Below are positions 22,302 through 30,994 of a DNA stretch of 39,959 nucleotides, piece after piece. The DNA is from Fen-1258 sp947085815 (GTDB lineage: Bacteria; Bacteroidota; Ignavibacteria; Ignavibacteriales; Melioribacteraceae). The notes below the pieces were generated by a model. That model was not told the origin of the DNA, did not search any database, and saw only the letters and a program-made list of their open reading frames with translations. The translations under genes were made by a program, and so were the position numbers. The stretch lies in contig CAMTXU010000005.1 of NCBI GenBank assembly GCA_947085815.1, positions 1 through 39,959 of the forward strand, given 5' to 3'. Numbering within the stretch: position 1 is the first letter of the stretch; each line of letters starts with the position of its first letter.

Positions 22302-24500
22302 ATGGTTTCTGAATTGTTTTATTTTGTTCCAATCTCATCTATTCTTGCTCTCGGTTTTGCCTATTACTTCTATTCCCGGTTGATGAAAGAAAGTGAAGGA
22401 ACAGAAAAAATGGCAAGTATAGCTCTCTACGTAAGAAAAGGTGCTATGGCCTACCTTAAACAGCAATATAAAGTTGTTGGTTTTTTCTTTCTAGTTATTA
22501 CAGCAATTTTTGCGATTCTTGCTTATGGATTTAATCTTCAAAATCCTTGGGTTCCATTTGCATTCATTACCGGAGGTTTCTTTTCCGGTCTTGCCGGATT
22601 TTTTGGAATGAAGACAGCTACTCAGGCCTCCGCTCGAACAGCAAACGCAGCAAGAGAATCGCTAAACCGCGGATTACAAATTGCTTTTAGAAGCGGTGCA
22701 GTGATGGGATTGGTTGTGGTCGGTCTTGGTCTATTAGATATATCAATTTGGTTCTATATACTTAATAGTGTCTATCCAAGTACAATGACTGACGGGCACA
22801 ATTTAGTAATTGTAACCACAACAATGTTAACATTTGGAATGGGCGCTTCTACTCAAGCTTTATTCGCAAGAGTAGGAGGAGGTATTTTTACAAAAGCAGC
22901 CGATGTGGGTGCAGATCTGGTTGGTAAAGTTGAAGCCGGAATTCCTGAAGATGATCCAAGAAATCCAGCTACAATTGCTGATAACGTTGGTGATAATGTT
23001 GGCGACGTTGCCGGTATGGGCGCAGATCTTTACGAATCATACTGCGGAAGTATTTTAGCAACAGCAGCACTCGGCGCTGCAGCGTTTCTTCATAATCCGG
23101 CTTTGCAAATGAAAGCCGTAATGGCTCCGATGCTGATCGCGGCTGTAGGTATTATCCTTTCAATTGCAGGCATATTTGTAGTAAAAACAAAAGAGGGCGC
23201 TTCACAAAAACAACTTTTAGCCGCTCTGGGAAGAGGAGTAAATCTCAGTTCTGTTTTTATAGCAATCCTTTCTTACTTAATCGTACAAATGTTAAATATA
23301 GATAACTACCTCGGAATCTGGGGCGCTATTGTCACCGGGTTAGCAACAGGTATCATTATTGGAAAATCAACAGAATATTATACTTCACATTCATATAAAC
23401 CAACTCAGCATATTGCTAATAACGCAACCACGGGTCCAGCTACTGTTATTATTTCCGGTCTTGGCGTTGGAATGGTTTCCACTGCTATTCCTGTTCTAAC
23501 AGTTGCCGCTGGCATTCTTCTTTCCTTCCTATTCGCTTCCGGTTTTGATTTTGCCAATAGCGGCATGGGTTTATACGGTATTGGAATTGCTTCGGTTGGA
23601 ATGCTATCAACATTAGGTATTACACTTGCTACAGACGCTTACGGCCCAATTGCTGATAACGCAGGCGGTAACGCTGAGATGAGCGGATTAGGAAAGGAAG
23701 TTAGACAAAGAACAGACGCGCTTGATGCTTTAGGTAACACTACTGCAGCTACCGGTAAAGGATTTGCAATTGGTTCTGCAGCATTAACTGCCCTTGCCCT
23801 ATTAGCATCTTATGTTGAAGAAATTAAGATCGGACTTTTAAGAATTGGTCAAGTTACAATGGATTTAGGTAATAATATAATTGTTCAAACTGAGAGAGCT
23901 ACTCTTACCGATGTGATGAAATTCTACGAGGTAACCTTGATGAATCCTAAAGTTCTCATAGGAGTTTTTGTCGGTTCAATGATGGCATTTATGTTTTCCG
24001 GTTTAACTATGAATGCAGTCGGAAGAGCCGCCGCTAAAATGGTTGATGAAGTAAGAAGACAATTTAAAGCATTTCCCGGAATATTAGAAGGTACACAAGA
24101 ACCCGATTATGCTACTTGCGTGGCTATCTCTACAAAAGGCGCTCAATTAGAAATGATACTCCCATCAATGTTAGCAATCTTAATTCCAATTCTTATGGGA
24201 TTATTGCTTGGCGTTACTGGTGTTATGGGCTTATTGGTTGGTGGTTTATCAAGCGGTTTCGTGTTGGCTATATTCATGGCTAATTCCGGCGGCGCTTGGG
24301 ATAACGCTAAGAAATTTGTTGAAGAAGGTAATTTAGGAGGTAAGGGATCTGACGCTCATAAAGCTACAGTCATCGGCGACACTGTTGGTGATCCGTTCAA
24401 AGATACTTCTGGCCCAAGCTTAAATATTTTGATTAAACTGATGAGTATGGTTGCAATTGTTATGTCCGGTTTAACTGTTGCTTTTAGCTTAATCAAGTAA
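22302..24500 (+). CDS. hppA: Membrane-bound ion-pumping pyrophosphatase
   Basis: A 732-aa protein with about 16 membrane segments that couples pyrophosphate hydrolysis to export of H+ or Na+. The substrate-binding motif DVGADLVGKVEAGIPEDDPR is at about 201-220, followed by NPATIADNVGDNVGDVAGMG; the second acidic loop is DAYGPIADNAGGNAEMS, and the third is near the C-terminus (GDTVGDPFKDTSGPSLN). The key position in GNTTAA is Ala (A482), where potassium-independent enzymes have Lys, so this is the potassium-dependent subclass; this subclass includes H+, Na+ and dual pumps, which I cannot separate by eye. GGAG lies 6 bases before the ATG, and a strong terminator follows. It would recycle biosynthetic pyrophosphate into ion gradient for the ATP synthase. 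Confidence 0.96.
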   Translation: MVSELFYFVPISSILALGFAYYFYSRLMKESEGTEKMASIALYVRKGAMAYLKQQYKVVGFFFLVITAIFAILAYGFNLQNPWVPFAFITGGFFSGLAGFFGMKTATQASARTANAARESLNRGLQIAFRSGAVMGLVVVGLGLLDISIWFYILNSVYPSTMTDGHNLVIVTTTMLTFGMGASTQALFARVGGGIFTKAADVGADLVGKVEAGIPEDDPRNPATIADNVGDNVGDVAGMGADLYESYCGSILATAALGAAAFLHNPALQMKAVMAPMLIAAVGIILSIAGIFVVKTKEGASQKQLLAALGRGVNLSSVFIAILSYLIVQMLNIDNYLGIWGAIVTGLATGIIIGKSTEYYTSHSYKPTQHIANNATTGPATVIISGLGVGMVSTAIPVLTVAAGILLSFLFASGFDFANSGMGLYGIGIASVGMLSTLGITLATDAYGPIADNAGGNAEMSGLGKEVRQRTDALDALGNTTAATGKGFAIGSAALTALALLASYVEEIKIGLLRIGQVTMDLGNNIIVQTERATLTDVMKFYEVTLMNPKVLIGVFVGSMMAFMFSGLTMNAVGRAAAKMVDEVRRQFKAFPGILEGTQEPDYATCVAISTKGAQLEMILPSMLAILIPILMGLLLGVTGVMGLLVGGLSSGFVLAIFMANSGGAWDNAKKFVEEGNLGGKGSDAHKATVIGDTVGDPFKDTSGPSLNILIKLMSMVAIVMSGLTVAFSLIK

Positions 24501-24526
24501 TTTACTTTTTTAGAATTCTTACGCTT

Positions 24527-24568
24527 AATGGCTCCATTATTTTAATAAATAATTGGAGCCATTTTTTT
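24527..24568 (+). terminator. Intrinsic terminator after hppA
   Basis: AATGGCTCCA (24527-24536) pairs with TGGAGCCATT (24554-24563), and inner AT pairs extend the stem. Seven T residues run on at 24562-24568. Confidence 0.9.
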
Positions 24569-24734
24569 GTCTGCTTTGATGAATATTCTTTTCTTTAGTT
24601 TGAAATCTTCTCTTTTCTCAATTCTATGCCGGTTGGATTAATCCAATAAACGGAAATCTATTATGCGGTTTGTATATATTTAGTTGCCCAATATTTCAAA
24701 ATGCACTCAATAATAATTTTAATAGGATAAAAAA

Positions 24735-25040
24735 ATGAAACACCTTAATGAATTGCTGACCAATCAGATTATGTTCTTCAACTTTATGAAAGAAAAATAT
24801 AGAGTTTTCAACAATTCAAATATTTTTTTTAGGGATATTCAATACGCCATCAAGAGCTTTTTAGAGAAGAAGGAGAAGAAGATCAAATATGCCGAAGCTG
24901 AGAAACTTGCCCAAGAATTTACTCAAAAAATGGAAACTGAGGGGCACCTAATAAAAATGTCAAATAATGCCTGGAAAGTGAATTTTTCTTTCGAGAAGAC
25001 TGTTATAGAACCAGTAGAGGTAATCGCAACAGAGAATTAA
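24735..25040 (+). CDS. Small unknown protein upstream of the Fe-S carrier
   Basis: A 101-aa protein of unknown function. It is mostly alpha-helical and charged (KSFLEKKEKKIKYAEAEKLA), without a signal peptide, membrane segment or Cys. AGGAT a few bases before the ATG is a modest ribosome binding site. It ends 18 bases before the A-type Fe-S carrier gene on the same strand and probably shares its transcript with that gene and the SOD gene. I cannot assign a family. Confidence 0.7.
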   Translation: MKHLNELLTNQIMFFNFMKEKYRVFNNSNIFFRDIQYAIKSFLEKKEKKIKYAEAEKLAQEFTQKMETEGHLIKMSNNAWKVNFSFEKTVIEPVEVIATEN

Positions 25041-25058
25041 TGAAAGAAAGGATTCATA

Positions 25059-25433
25059 ATGAGTTCAGAAGAAAACCTTCAGTCCACTCTTATTGAAGAT
25101 AAGATAGACATTGACATTACCGAAAAAGCAATTAACCAAGTAAAGCGAATTAAAGAAGAGAATAGTATTCCGGGAGAACATGCGCTGCGAATAGGTGTTA
25201 AGGGTGGCGGATGTTCGGGAATGACTTACCAGATGGGCTTTGACGGCGAAATTAAAGACGGCGACACAGTTATAGAAAAAGATGGTATCAGACTATCCGT
25301 TGATGGTAAAAGTTTATTTTATTTATCCGGCACAGTTCTGGATTTTAGCGACGGGCTGAACGGAAAAGGATTTGTATTTAGCAATCCCAACGCAACAAAA
25401 ACTTGCGGCTGCGGCGAATCTTTTGGGGTTTAA
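25059..25433 (+). CDS. erpA: A-type iron-sulfur cluster carrier (IscA/ErpA/SufA family)
   Basis: A 124-aa protein that holds and delivers Fe-S clusters to apo-proteins. The three conserved cysteines are present: C52 in GGGCSGMTY, and C116 and C118 in the C-terminal CGCGESF. The N-terminal 18 residues are an acidic extension. Which of IscA, ErpA or SufA it matches best cannot be decided by eye, so the symbol is provisional. AAAGGA precedes the ATG. The SOD long start begins one base after its stop codon, so an oxidative-stress/Fe-S repair unit is likely. Confidence 0.92.
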   Translation: MSSEENLQSTLIEDKIDIDITEKAINQVKRIKEENSIPGEHALRIGVKGGGCSGMTYQMGFDGEIKDGDTVIEKDGIRLSVDGKSLFYLSGTVLDFSDGLNGKGFVFSNPNATKTCGCGESFGV

Positions 25434-25434
25434 T

Positions 25435-26157
25435 ATGGATAGAAAAAAATTTATTACATCGCTTGGCGTCTTAACCGTTGCCGGCGGTCTTAAAAAAATT
25501 GATGCAATTACAAACAAAATAAATCAATCATTAGATAGGAGTAAAACAATGAGTAAATTTGAGTTGATGCCGCTACCATATGCATTCGATGCGCTGGAAC
25601 CGCATATTGACGCTCGCACAATGGAAATCCATCACGATAAACACCACGCAGCTTATGTGAACAATTTTAACAAAGCACTCGAAGGTTCAGAGTTCGAGGG
25701 AAAATCATTCGAAGAAATTTTCATGAACATTTCTAAAGCACCGGCAGCCGTTAGAAATAATGGCGGAGGAGTTTTTAACCACAATATGTTTTGGCAAGTT
25801 ATGGGTCCAAGTAAAGGTGGGCAACCAACAGGCGCACTGGCAGAAGCAATCAACAGTACATTTGGTTCGTTCGATAAATTCAAAGAATTATTTTCAACTG
25901 CGGGTGCAACGCGTTTCGGTTCAGGCTGGGCATGGTTGGTTCTATCCGATGGCAAGTTGGTTATATCTTCAACACCTAATCAGGATAATCCTTTAATGGA
26001 TATTGCTGAAGTTAAAGGTACTCCACTATTAACCTTTGATGTATGGGAACACGCGTACTATTTGCATTATCAAAACCGCAGACCGGATTATATAGCTTCA
26101 TGGTGGAATGTCGTGAACTGGGATGAGGTGGCTAAGAGATTTGCAACGATAAAATAA
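25435..26157 (+). CDS. sodA: Superoxide dismutase, Mn type, with two candidate starts
   Basis: An Fe/Mn-family enzyme that turns superoxide into hydrogen peroxide and oxygen. Visible motifs: HHDKHHAAYVNNFN, NNGGGVFNHNMFW, FGSGWAWLV, TPNQDNPLM and DVWEHAYYLHYQNRR, with all four metal ligands (H, H, D, H). Gly in NNGGG and Gln in NQD are the Mn-type choices. The long start (25435, 240 aa) adds a 38-residue leader beginning MDRKKFITSLGVLTVAGGL, which looks like a weak export or Tat-like signal (RK, not RR). A second ATG at 25549 (202 aa, the usual SOD length) has a strong TAGGAG at 25536-25541. Both may be used; the short cytoplasmic form is the safer choice. Confidence 0.93.
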   Translation: MDRKKFITSLGVLTVAGGLKKIDAITNKINQSLDRSKTMSKFELMPLPYAFDALEPHIDARTMEIHHDKHHAAYVNNFNKALEGSEFEGKSFEEIFMNISKAPAAVRNNGGGVFNHNMFWQVMGPSKGGQPTGALAEAINSTFGSFDKFKELFSTAGATRFGSGWAWLVLSDGKLVISSTPNQDNPLMDIAEVKGTPLLTFDVWEHAYYLHYQNRRPDYIASWWNVVNWDEVAKRFATIK

Positions 26158-26169
26158 TTCATTATAAAT

Positions 26170-26200
26170 TATCAGCCCATAGATTATCTATGGGCTGATA
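26170..26200. terminator. Bidirectional hairpin between sodA and atpC
   Basis: A 14-bp perfect stem, TATCAGCCCATAGA (26170-26183) with TCTATGGGCTGATA (26187-26200), has a 3-base loop. It sits between two convergent genes: the sodA stop is 12 bases to the left and the atpC stop begins at the next base. T-tracts are short in both directions. Confidence 0.8.
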
Positions 26201-26611
26201 TTAAAAACTAGCCCCTATAAACTTAATTCTATTCACTGCACGTTGAAGAGCAAGTTCTGCACGTAAAATATCAATATCGCCCTTACCTCGAGTTGCAAGT
26301 CTTTCTTTGGCACGCTCTAAGGATTTTTTCGCGCGTTCAACATCTATCTCTTCGGCAGATTCTACACTATCGGCAAGAATTAAAATTTTATTATCTCTTA
26401 CTTCAATTGTGCCGCCGCCGGTGACGTATTCTAGGTGTTGTCCAGTCGCGTCTTCAATTTGAATCTTCCCGATTTCCAAAGAACTCATCAAAGGGGCGTG
26501 ATTAAATAACACTTGAAAATTTCCCAGTGAACCCGGAACCGTAATTGATATTACTTGACCTTTGTATGCACTTTTCGAAGGAGTAATTATTTCGACAAAA
26601 ATTTCTTTCAT
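26201..26611 (-). CDS. atpC: F-type ATP synthase epsilon subunit
   Basis: A 136-aa subunit of the F1 central stalk that links rotation to catalysis and can inhibit hydrolysis. An N-terminal beta-sandwich (EIITPSKSAYKGQVISITVP, FQVLFNHAPLMSSLEIG) is followed by a C-terminal helical hairpin (EEIDVERAKKSLERAKERLA). Length is normal. It follows atpD by 40 bases. Only these two ATP synthase genes are here; a split atpDC pair is usual in Chlorobi and relatives. Confidence 0.95.
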   Translation of the reverse strand: MKEIFVEIITPSKSAYKGQVISITVPGSLGNFQVLFNHAPLMSSLEIGKIQIEDATGQHLEYVTGGGTIEVRDNKILILADSVESAEEIDVERAKKSLERAKERLATRGKGDIDILRAELALQRAVNRIKFIGASF

Positions 26612-26651
26612 TATGATTTTGAATTCTCCGACTTAATTATGAGCCTCATTC

Positions 26652-28061
26652 TCATTGCATGCTCTTTGCTTTTTCAACAGCTTCTTCAATTGTACCTACA
26701 TACATAAAAGCCTGCTCGGGTAAATTATCATGTTTACCTTCAAGAATTTCTTTGAAACTTCTTATTGTATCTTCGATCTTAACATATTTGCCCGCAAACC
26801 CTGTAAACTGTTCTGCAACATGGAACGGCTGGCTTAAAAATCTCTGGATTCTTCTCGCACGGCGCACAATAATTTTATCTTCTTCAGAAAGTTCATCCAT
26901 ACCAAGAATGTTAATGATGTCCTGTAAATCTTTATATGATTGAAGAATTTCTTTTACCTGTTTAGCAACATTATAATGTTCTTGACCGACGATATCCGGT
27001 TGTAAAATTCTTGAAGTAGAATCGAGCGGATCAACCGCAGGATAAATACCAAGCTCGGAAATTTGACGGCTCAAAACTGTTGTAGCATCAAGGTGAGAGA
27101 ATGCCGTTGCAGGTGCGGGATCTGTTAAGTCATCTGCAGGAACGTAAATCGCCTGAACGGAAGTGATGGATCCTTTATCAGTTGATGTAATTCTTTCCTG
27201 AAGTTCGCCCATTTCCGATGAAAGATTTGGTTGATAACCAACTGCAGAAGGCATACGTCCGAGCAGAGCAGAAACTTCCGAACCGGCCTGTGTAAAACGG
27301 AAAATGTTATCAATGAATAACAACACGTCTCGTTCTTCTTCATCACGGAAATATTCCGCAATAGCCAAACCTGTTAAACCGATTCTTAAACGGGCTCCCG
27401 GCGGTTCATTCATCTGACCAAATACAAGAGCAGTTTTAGGCAACACACCGGATTCTTTCATCTCGAGCCAGAGATCATTTCCCTCTCTTGTTCTTTCACC
27501 AACTCCTGCAAATACAGAATAACCGCCATGCTGCTTTGCGATATTATGAATCAACTCTTGAATGATAACCGTTTTGCCAACGCCGGCGCCGCCAAACAAA
27601 CCTGTCTTTCCGCCTTTGGAATATGGTTCGAGAAGATCAATAACTTTTATTCCGGTTTCAAACATTTCTTGGCGTGTAGAAAGAGTATCGAAATTTGGTG
27701 AATGACGATGAATTGCATAACGTTTTTTAGATTTGATTTCACCGAGTCCGTCAATTCCGTCGCCGATAACGTTGATAAGTCTACCCAATGTTTCCGGACC
27801 AACCGGGACAGTGATGGGTTCGCCAGTATCAATAGCTTTCATGCCGCGTACTAGACCATCTGTTGAATCCATCGCAACGGTACGGACTCTATTTTCACCA
27901 AGATGCTGCTGAGCTTCTACAATCAGTACTTCATCAGCACCCTCTATATTTTTTCTAGGGATTTTAATAGAATTGAAGATTTTCGGGAGGTGTCCGTCTT
28001 GAAAATCGATATCCACAACGGGACCAATTACTTGGGCAATTACGCCTTCGTTTGTAGCCAT
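26652..28061 (-). CDS. atpD: F-type ATP synthase beta subunit
   Basis: A 469-aa catalytic subunit of F1. The P-loop GGAGVGKT, the DELSEED-like loop (here MDELSEEDKI), GERTREGNDL and the ATP synthase alpha/beta signature PAVDPLDSTS are all present. Length is normal. It is the first gene of the atpD-atpC pair; the gamma, delta, alpha, a, b and c subunit genes lie elsewhere. Together with hppA it shares the membrane ion gradient. Confidence 0.97.
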   Translation of the reverse strand: MATNEGVIAQVIGPVVDIDFQDGHLPKIFNSIKIPRKNIEGADEVLIVEAQQHLGENRVRTVAMDSTDGLVRGMKAIDTGEPITVPVGPETLGRLINVIGDGIDGLGEIKSKKRYAIHRHSPNFDTLSTRQEMFETGIKVIDLLEPYSKGGKTGLFGGAGVGKTVIIQELIHNIAKQHGGYSVFAGVGERTREGNDLWLEMKESGVLPKTALVFGQMNEPPGARLRIGLTGLAIAEYFRDEEERDVLLFIDNIFRFTQAGSEVSALLGRMPSAVGYQPNLSSEMGELQERITSTDKGSITSVQAIYVPADDLTDPAPATAFSHLDATTVLSRQISELGIYPAVDPLDSTSRILQPDIVGQEHYNVAKQVKEILQSYKDLQDIINILGMDELSEEDKIIVRRARRIQRFLSQPFHVAEQFTGFAGKYVKIEDTIRSFKEILEGKHDNLPEQAFMYVGTIEEAVEKAKSMQ

Positions 28062-28205
28062 TTTTAATCCTTTTATTTCAAAATTTTGTGCGGAAAATTA
28101 TGAAAGAATGGGGTGAATTCCAAAGATTTTGAAAATGAAAGAAGATTATGGATGTCCGGATTAAAAATATTGAGAGCATTTTCATTAATCATGTATCTCA
28201 TAATT

Positions 28206-28293
28206 ATTAAGCTGGGTTATAAATACTTCGCTATATTTTTTGGCTCCCCATTTTTTTGCCAAGTCATTTCAGGTAAAAAAAACCCAGCTTAAT
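28206..28293. repeat. 13-bp inverted repeat with a 62-base interior
   Basis: ATTAAGCTGGGTT (28206-28218) is matched exactly by AACCCAGCTTAAT (28281-28293). The interior is not strongly structured. The layout could be a small transposon-like (MITE) element or a long hairpin after or before transcription units; no target duplication was clear. It lies in the gap upstream of atpD. Confidence 0.6.
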
Positions 28294-28416
28294 GCTGAGG
28301 TGAAATCTCAAAGAAATTGATGTACGATAATCTCAACGCAGAAATTACTTGATTAATTTTGTTGTATGCTACTTTCAATTTCTTGGAAATGTTAAAAGCG
28401 TTATAAACCTCAAATA

Positions 28417-28565
28417 AAGCTCCCCGCCGCAAGGAGCGGAGTATCAGAAACAAGTCATTACGAATCCCGCTTTAGCAGGACGAAGTAATCGCTTACATCA
28501 AATTGTTTCGCTACGTTCGCAATGACGATTGCACGCCGCTTTGCTTTGGTATGCGGGGCGGGGGG
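28417..28565. repeat. Composite palindromic intergenic repeat
   Basis: The core at 28454-28526 reads GTCATTACGAATCC... to CGTTCGCAATGAC, an imperfect palindrome of the GTCATTGCGAG / CTCGCAATGAC type found scattered in many environmental genomes. Outer C-rich (CTCCCCGCCGC near 28417) and G-rich (GCGGGGCGGGGGGG ending near 28565) arms can also pair. This GC content is much higher than its surroundings. It encodes nothing. Confidence 0.7.
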
Positions 28566-28707
28566 GAATTAAACCCAGAGAGATTAACAAATTTAGAACG
28601 CGCTTCTTTACCGATGATAATTTTTCTCTCCATTCCTTAAAGTCCAATCTGAAGAGTATGTTTTCTTCAAAGATATTTTTCTTTACCGGTTTGTATGTAA
28701 CCCATTC

Positions 28708-28998
28708 TTAAAAATCTCTGACTTCTTTTTCTCTTCTTTTGTAGAACGAAAGAGCGTCTCGAGTAGAAGTGCCGCCGGGACCTTTCTTACAAACGGACCT
28801 CTTGTCAACTTCCTTTGCTCTCTGAGTAATGAAGCATTTGTAATTTTGTTCTACAATGGGTTTGCCGAGTTGAATATCGTGAACGTATTTTTCATACGAC
28901 TGAGCAACTAGTTCTTGAACTTTGTCTTTTCTGCGAAGATCATATCTTAGAACAGCGTAATATGCTTGTTCGTTGCCGGCGGTATACAATCGTCCCAA
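28708..28998 (-). CDS. Small basic protein of unknown function
   Basis: A 96-aa basic protein: MGRLYTAGNEQAYYAVLRYD, KVQELVAQSYEKYVHDIQLG, YKCFITQRAKEVDKRSVCKK and GPGGTSTRDALSFYKRR. It has two Cys and a helix-rich, nucleic-acid-binding look that vaguely recalls sigma-like or mobile-element proteins of Bacteroidetes; I cannot assign a family. The start is TTG, with AGGAG at 29009-29013 ten bases upstream; the frame is open for only nine more codons above it. The ribosome binding site overlaps an imperfect palindrome (29012-29034), suggesting regulation. A possible 26-aa gene lies 51 bases upstream on the same strand. Confidence 0.6.
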   Translation of the reverse strand: MGRLYTAGNEQAYYAVLRYDLRRKDKVQELVAQSYEKYVHDIQLGKPIVEQNYKCFITQRAKEVDKRSVCKKGPGGTSTRDALSFYKRREKEVRDF

Positions 28999-29011
28999 CT
29001 CATATTCTCTC

Positions 29012-29034
29012 CTGGTTATAAGTGCTTATACCAG
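29012..29034. promoter_or_regulatory. Palindromic operator-like site
   Basis: CTGGTTATAAG and CTTATACCAG are arranged around TG and match each other except for one extra T. The right half, CTTATACCAG, recurs exactly at 29170-29179, upstream of the small 26-aa frame. A regulator binding both, or an RNA structure, is possible. The site overlaps the ribosome binding site of the 96-aa gene. Confidence 0.45.
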
Positions 29035-29049
29035 AATTTTATTTTGTTT

Positions 29050-29130
29050 TCAGCTGCCTCCTTTTATAATTCTAATCGGCACTTTAAATACATCTATTGC
29101 ATCCAGAGACCAGGGACGTTTGGGCAACAT
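29050..29130 (-). CDS. Possible 26-aa small protein with strong ribosome binding site
   Basis: The minus-strand ATG at 29130 is preceded by AAAGGAGGAT, one of the best Shine-Dalgarno matches in the window. The 26-codon frame is MLPKRPWSLDAIDVFKVPIR followed by IIKGGS and stop. It has no membrane segment. It ends 51 bases before the start of the 96-aa gene. It may be a leader peptide or a real small protein, or the start of a gene shortened by mutation. Confidence 0.4.
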   Translation of the reverse strand: MLPKRPWSLDAIDVFKVPIRIIKGGS

Positions 29131-29263
29131 ATCCTCCTTTTTTGAAATTTTTAGATTGATGTATATCTACTTATACCAGGGAAGTGTTACAATTCTTATT
29201 TTTATTTCGTGGTTGTAATTTTAATATGCGTGTGGATTTTGTGATGCGGAGAGATCTAGTGCT

Positions 29264-30973
29264 TTATACTTTTATTCTTGAAAAGTCGAACTGATACGGA
29301 ATAATAACAACAAACTGTGTTCCTTGCCCAACAGAACTCGACACTTCTATTTTCCCATCTAGCATTTGAATAAACTCTTTGCAAATTGCAAGTCCAAGAC
29401 CACTACTATATCTATCAGAGTGAACTTCATCCAAAGAAACGAATGGGTTGAAGATATCACTCAACTTGTCTTCCGCAATTCCAATGCCGGTATCTGCAAT
29501 TTTTGTTATAATTTCGAATTGATCATCTTTAAGCTGACGATTATTCAAAAAAACCTTTATGCTACCGGTACGAGTGAACTTGATTGAATTTGCAATTAAA
29601 TTGGTAATTATCTGTCGATATTTCTTGACATCGGAGTAAGCCAAAATTTTTGAAGCTTTTTCTATGGTTAGGATTAGGTCAAGTCCCTTCCCGGCAGCTA
29701 ATGGTTTTAGCAACAGTATAATGTCTTCAATTTCTTCTTGAATATTAAACAGAGCGATTTCATTTTCTATTTTACCGGTTTCAATTTTGGCGTAATCAAT
29801 AAAATTGTTGATCGTGTTAAGCAAGTGACCTACAGCAGTCTTAACAGATTTTCCATACTTTTTAACTTCATCCATCGAATGGAGTATATCCTCTTCAATC
29901 ATTTGTTGAAACATGAGAATGGAATTAAGCGGTGTTCTTACCTCGTGATTAATTTTTGCCAGTAATTGAATTTTTTGATTCTTTTCGAGGAGGGACAATT
30001 GTGCCATATGTTCTTTTTCTTTTGTTTCATTAAGCAATTTTGAAGCAATTTCTTTTTGTTTATTTATAGCTATTACTTCGTTAGTCTCGTCTTTAATAAT
30101 GAAGTCGATATTTCTATGCCCGTTTTCTAAGAGCACTTTTTTTGAGAGGACTCTTAAATAAATCATTTCACCGGCTTCGTTCTTGAAATTTACACTGACT
30201 TCATGAGTATCCTCATCGGATGTATTAATGTGAAAGAAATATTCCTTGAAACTGGAATAGTTTATAAGTTCTACTATATTTGTTGGTTTTGTGCTTTGTT
30301 CAGTTTCCAGTAAAGAAGTAAAAAATCTATTCTGGGTAAGAATATTTCCTTGAATATCTGTTCTGCAAATGCCTATAGGCAAACTGTTAAAAATAAAATT
30401 TATCTCTTCTGTCTTCGCTTTATAGATTTTTCTCCGATTGTAATTGACCGCGCTTGCCACAACGCTTAAAAGACTAATGAGGCATACAAATATTGTTATA
30501 GAAAAAAGGTTTGGTAAAAGGAAAATATTTGACCCATTGAAAATGATTGAACCCGCAAAAAGTAGATTATAGTATATGGCCACAATGATTTGGTTTTTCA
30601 CTTCCCAGCTGAAAATTAAAGCTGTTGTGAATATTAATAGCGAAAGTATTTGGGAATTAATGAATAGAGTATTCGGGATTTTGTAAATAGTATATATGAA
30701 CGAACTGATGAGCGAAATAATTAGTAAATGGACTAGAATGGTTGATATTAATTGACTGATATTCTTAAAAGAAAGGGAAAATATTGTCAGTGAAATAATT
30801 GTAAACAAAACTCTGGCAATGTAAATATCGATTGCAAAAAAATGAAAATAAAAAATCTCAAATAATAAAGACCAGCTTCCGGCAATTATAGAAATTGCGG
30901 ATGATATTTTTAGAGATTTTATAATTTCTTCATCTGCCGATGAATTTTCTACAGTTGGCATTGATTCTCTCAT
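29264..30973 (-). CDS. Membrane sensor histidine kinase with PAS domain
   Basis: A 569-aa kinase. Residues about 20-190 hold six hydrophobic membrane segments. A PAS domain follows (EEINFIFNSLPIGICRTDIQ, about 190-310), then a short coiled coil, a HisKA domain with H343 in NHEVRTPLNS, and an HATPase domain with the N-box NLIANSIKF, DTGIG and GLGLAI. It has no receiver. The probable partner is the lone receiver gene ending 21 bases upstream. The ATG at 30973 is used here; a second ATG four codons in is also possible. The signal it senses is unknown. Confidence 0.9.
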   Translation of the reverse strand: MRESMPTVENSSADEEIIKSLKISSAISIIAGSWSLLFEIFYFHFFAIDIYIARVLFTIISLTIFSLSFKNISQLISTILVHLLIISLISSFIYTIYKIPNTLFINSQILSLLIFTTALIFSWEVKNQIIVAIYYNLLFAGSIIFNGSNIFLLPNLFSITIFVCLISLLSVVASAVNYNRRKIYKAKTEEINFIFNSLPIGICRTDIQGNILTQNRFFTSLLETEQSTKPTNIVELINYSSFKEYFFHINTSDEDTHEVSVNFKNEAGEMIYLRVLSKKVLLENGHRNIDFIIKDETNEVIAINKQKEIASKLLNETKEKEHMAQLSLLEKNQKIQLLAKINHEVRTPLNSILMFQQMIEEDILHSMDEVKKYGKSVKTAVGHLLNTINNFIDYAKIETGKIENEIALFNIQEEIEDIILLLKPLAAGKGLDLILTIEKASKILAYSDVKKYRQIITNLIANSIKFTRTGSIKVFLNNRQLKDDQFEIITKIADTGIGIAEDKLSDIFNPFVSLDEVHSDRYSSGLGLAICKEFIQMLDGKIEVSSSVGQGTQFVVIIPYQFDFSRIKV

Positions 30974-30994
30974 GTTTTCCGAATGTGGGATACC

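Noticed and set aside
28973..29218. Plus-strand 81-codon hydrophobic frame
   Set aside because: It opposes the 96-aa and 26-aa minus-strand frames, has no ribosome binding site, and its hydrophobicity comes from T-rich sequence.
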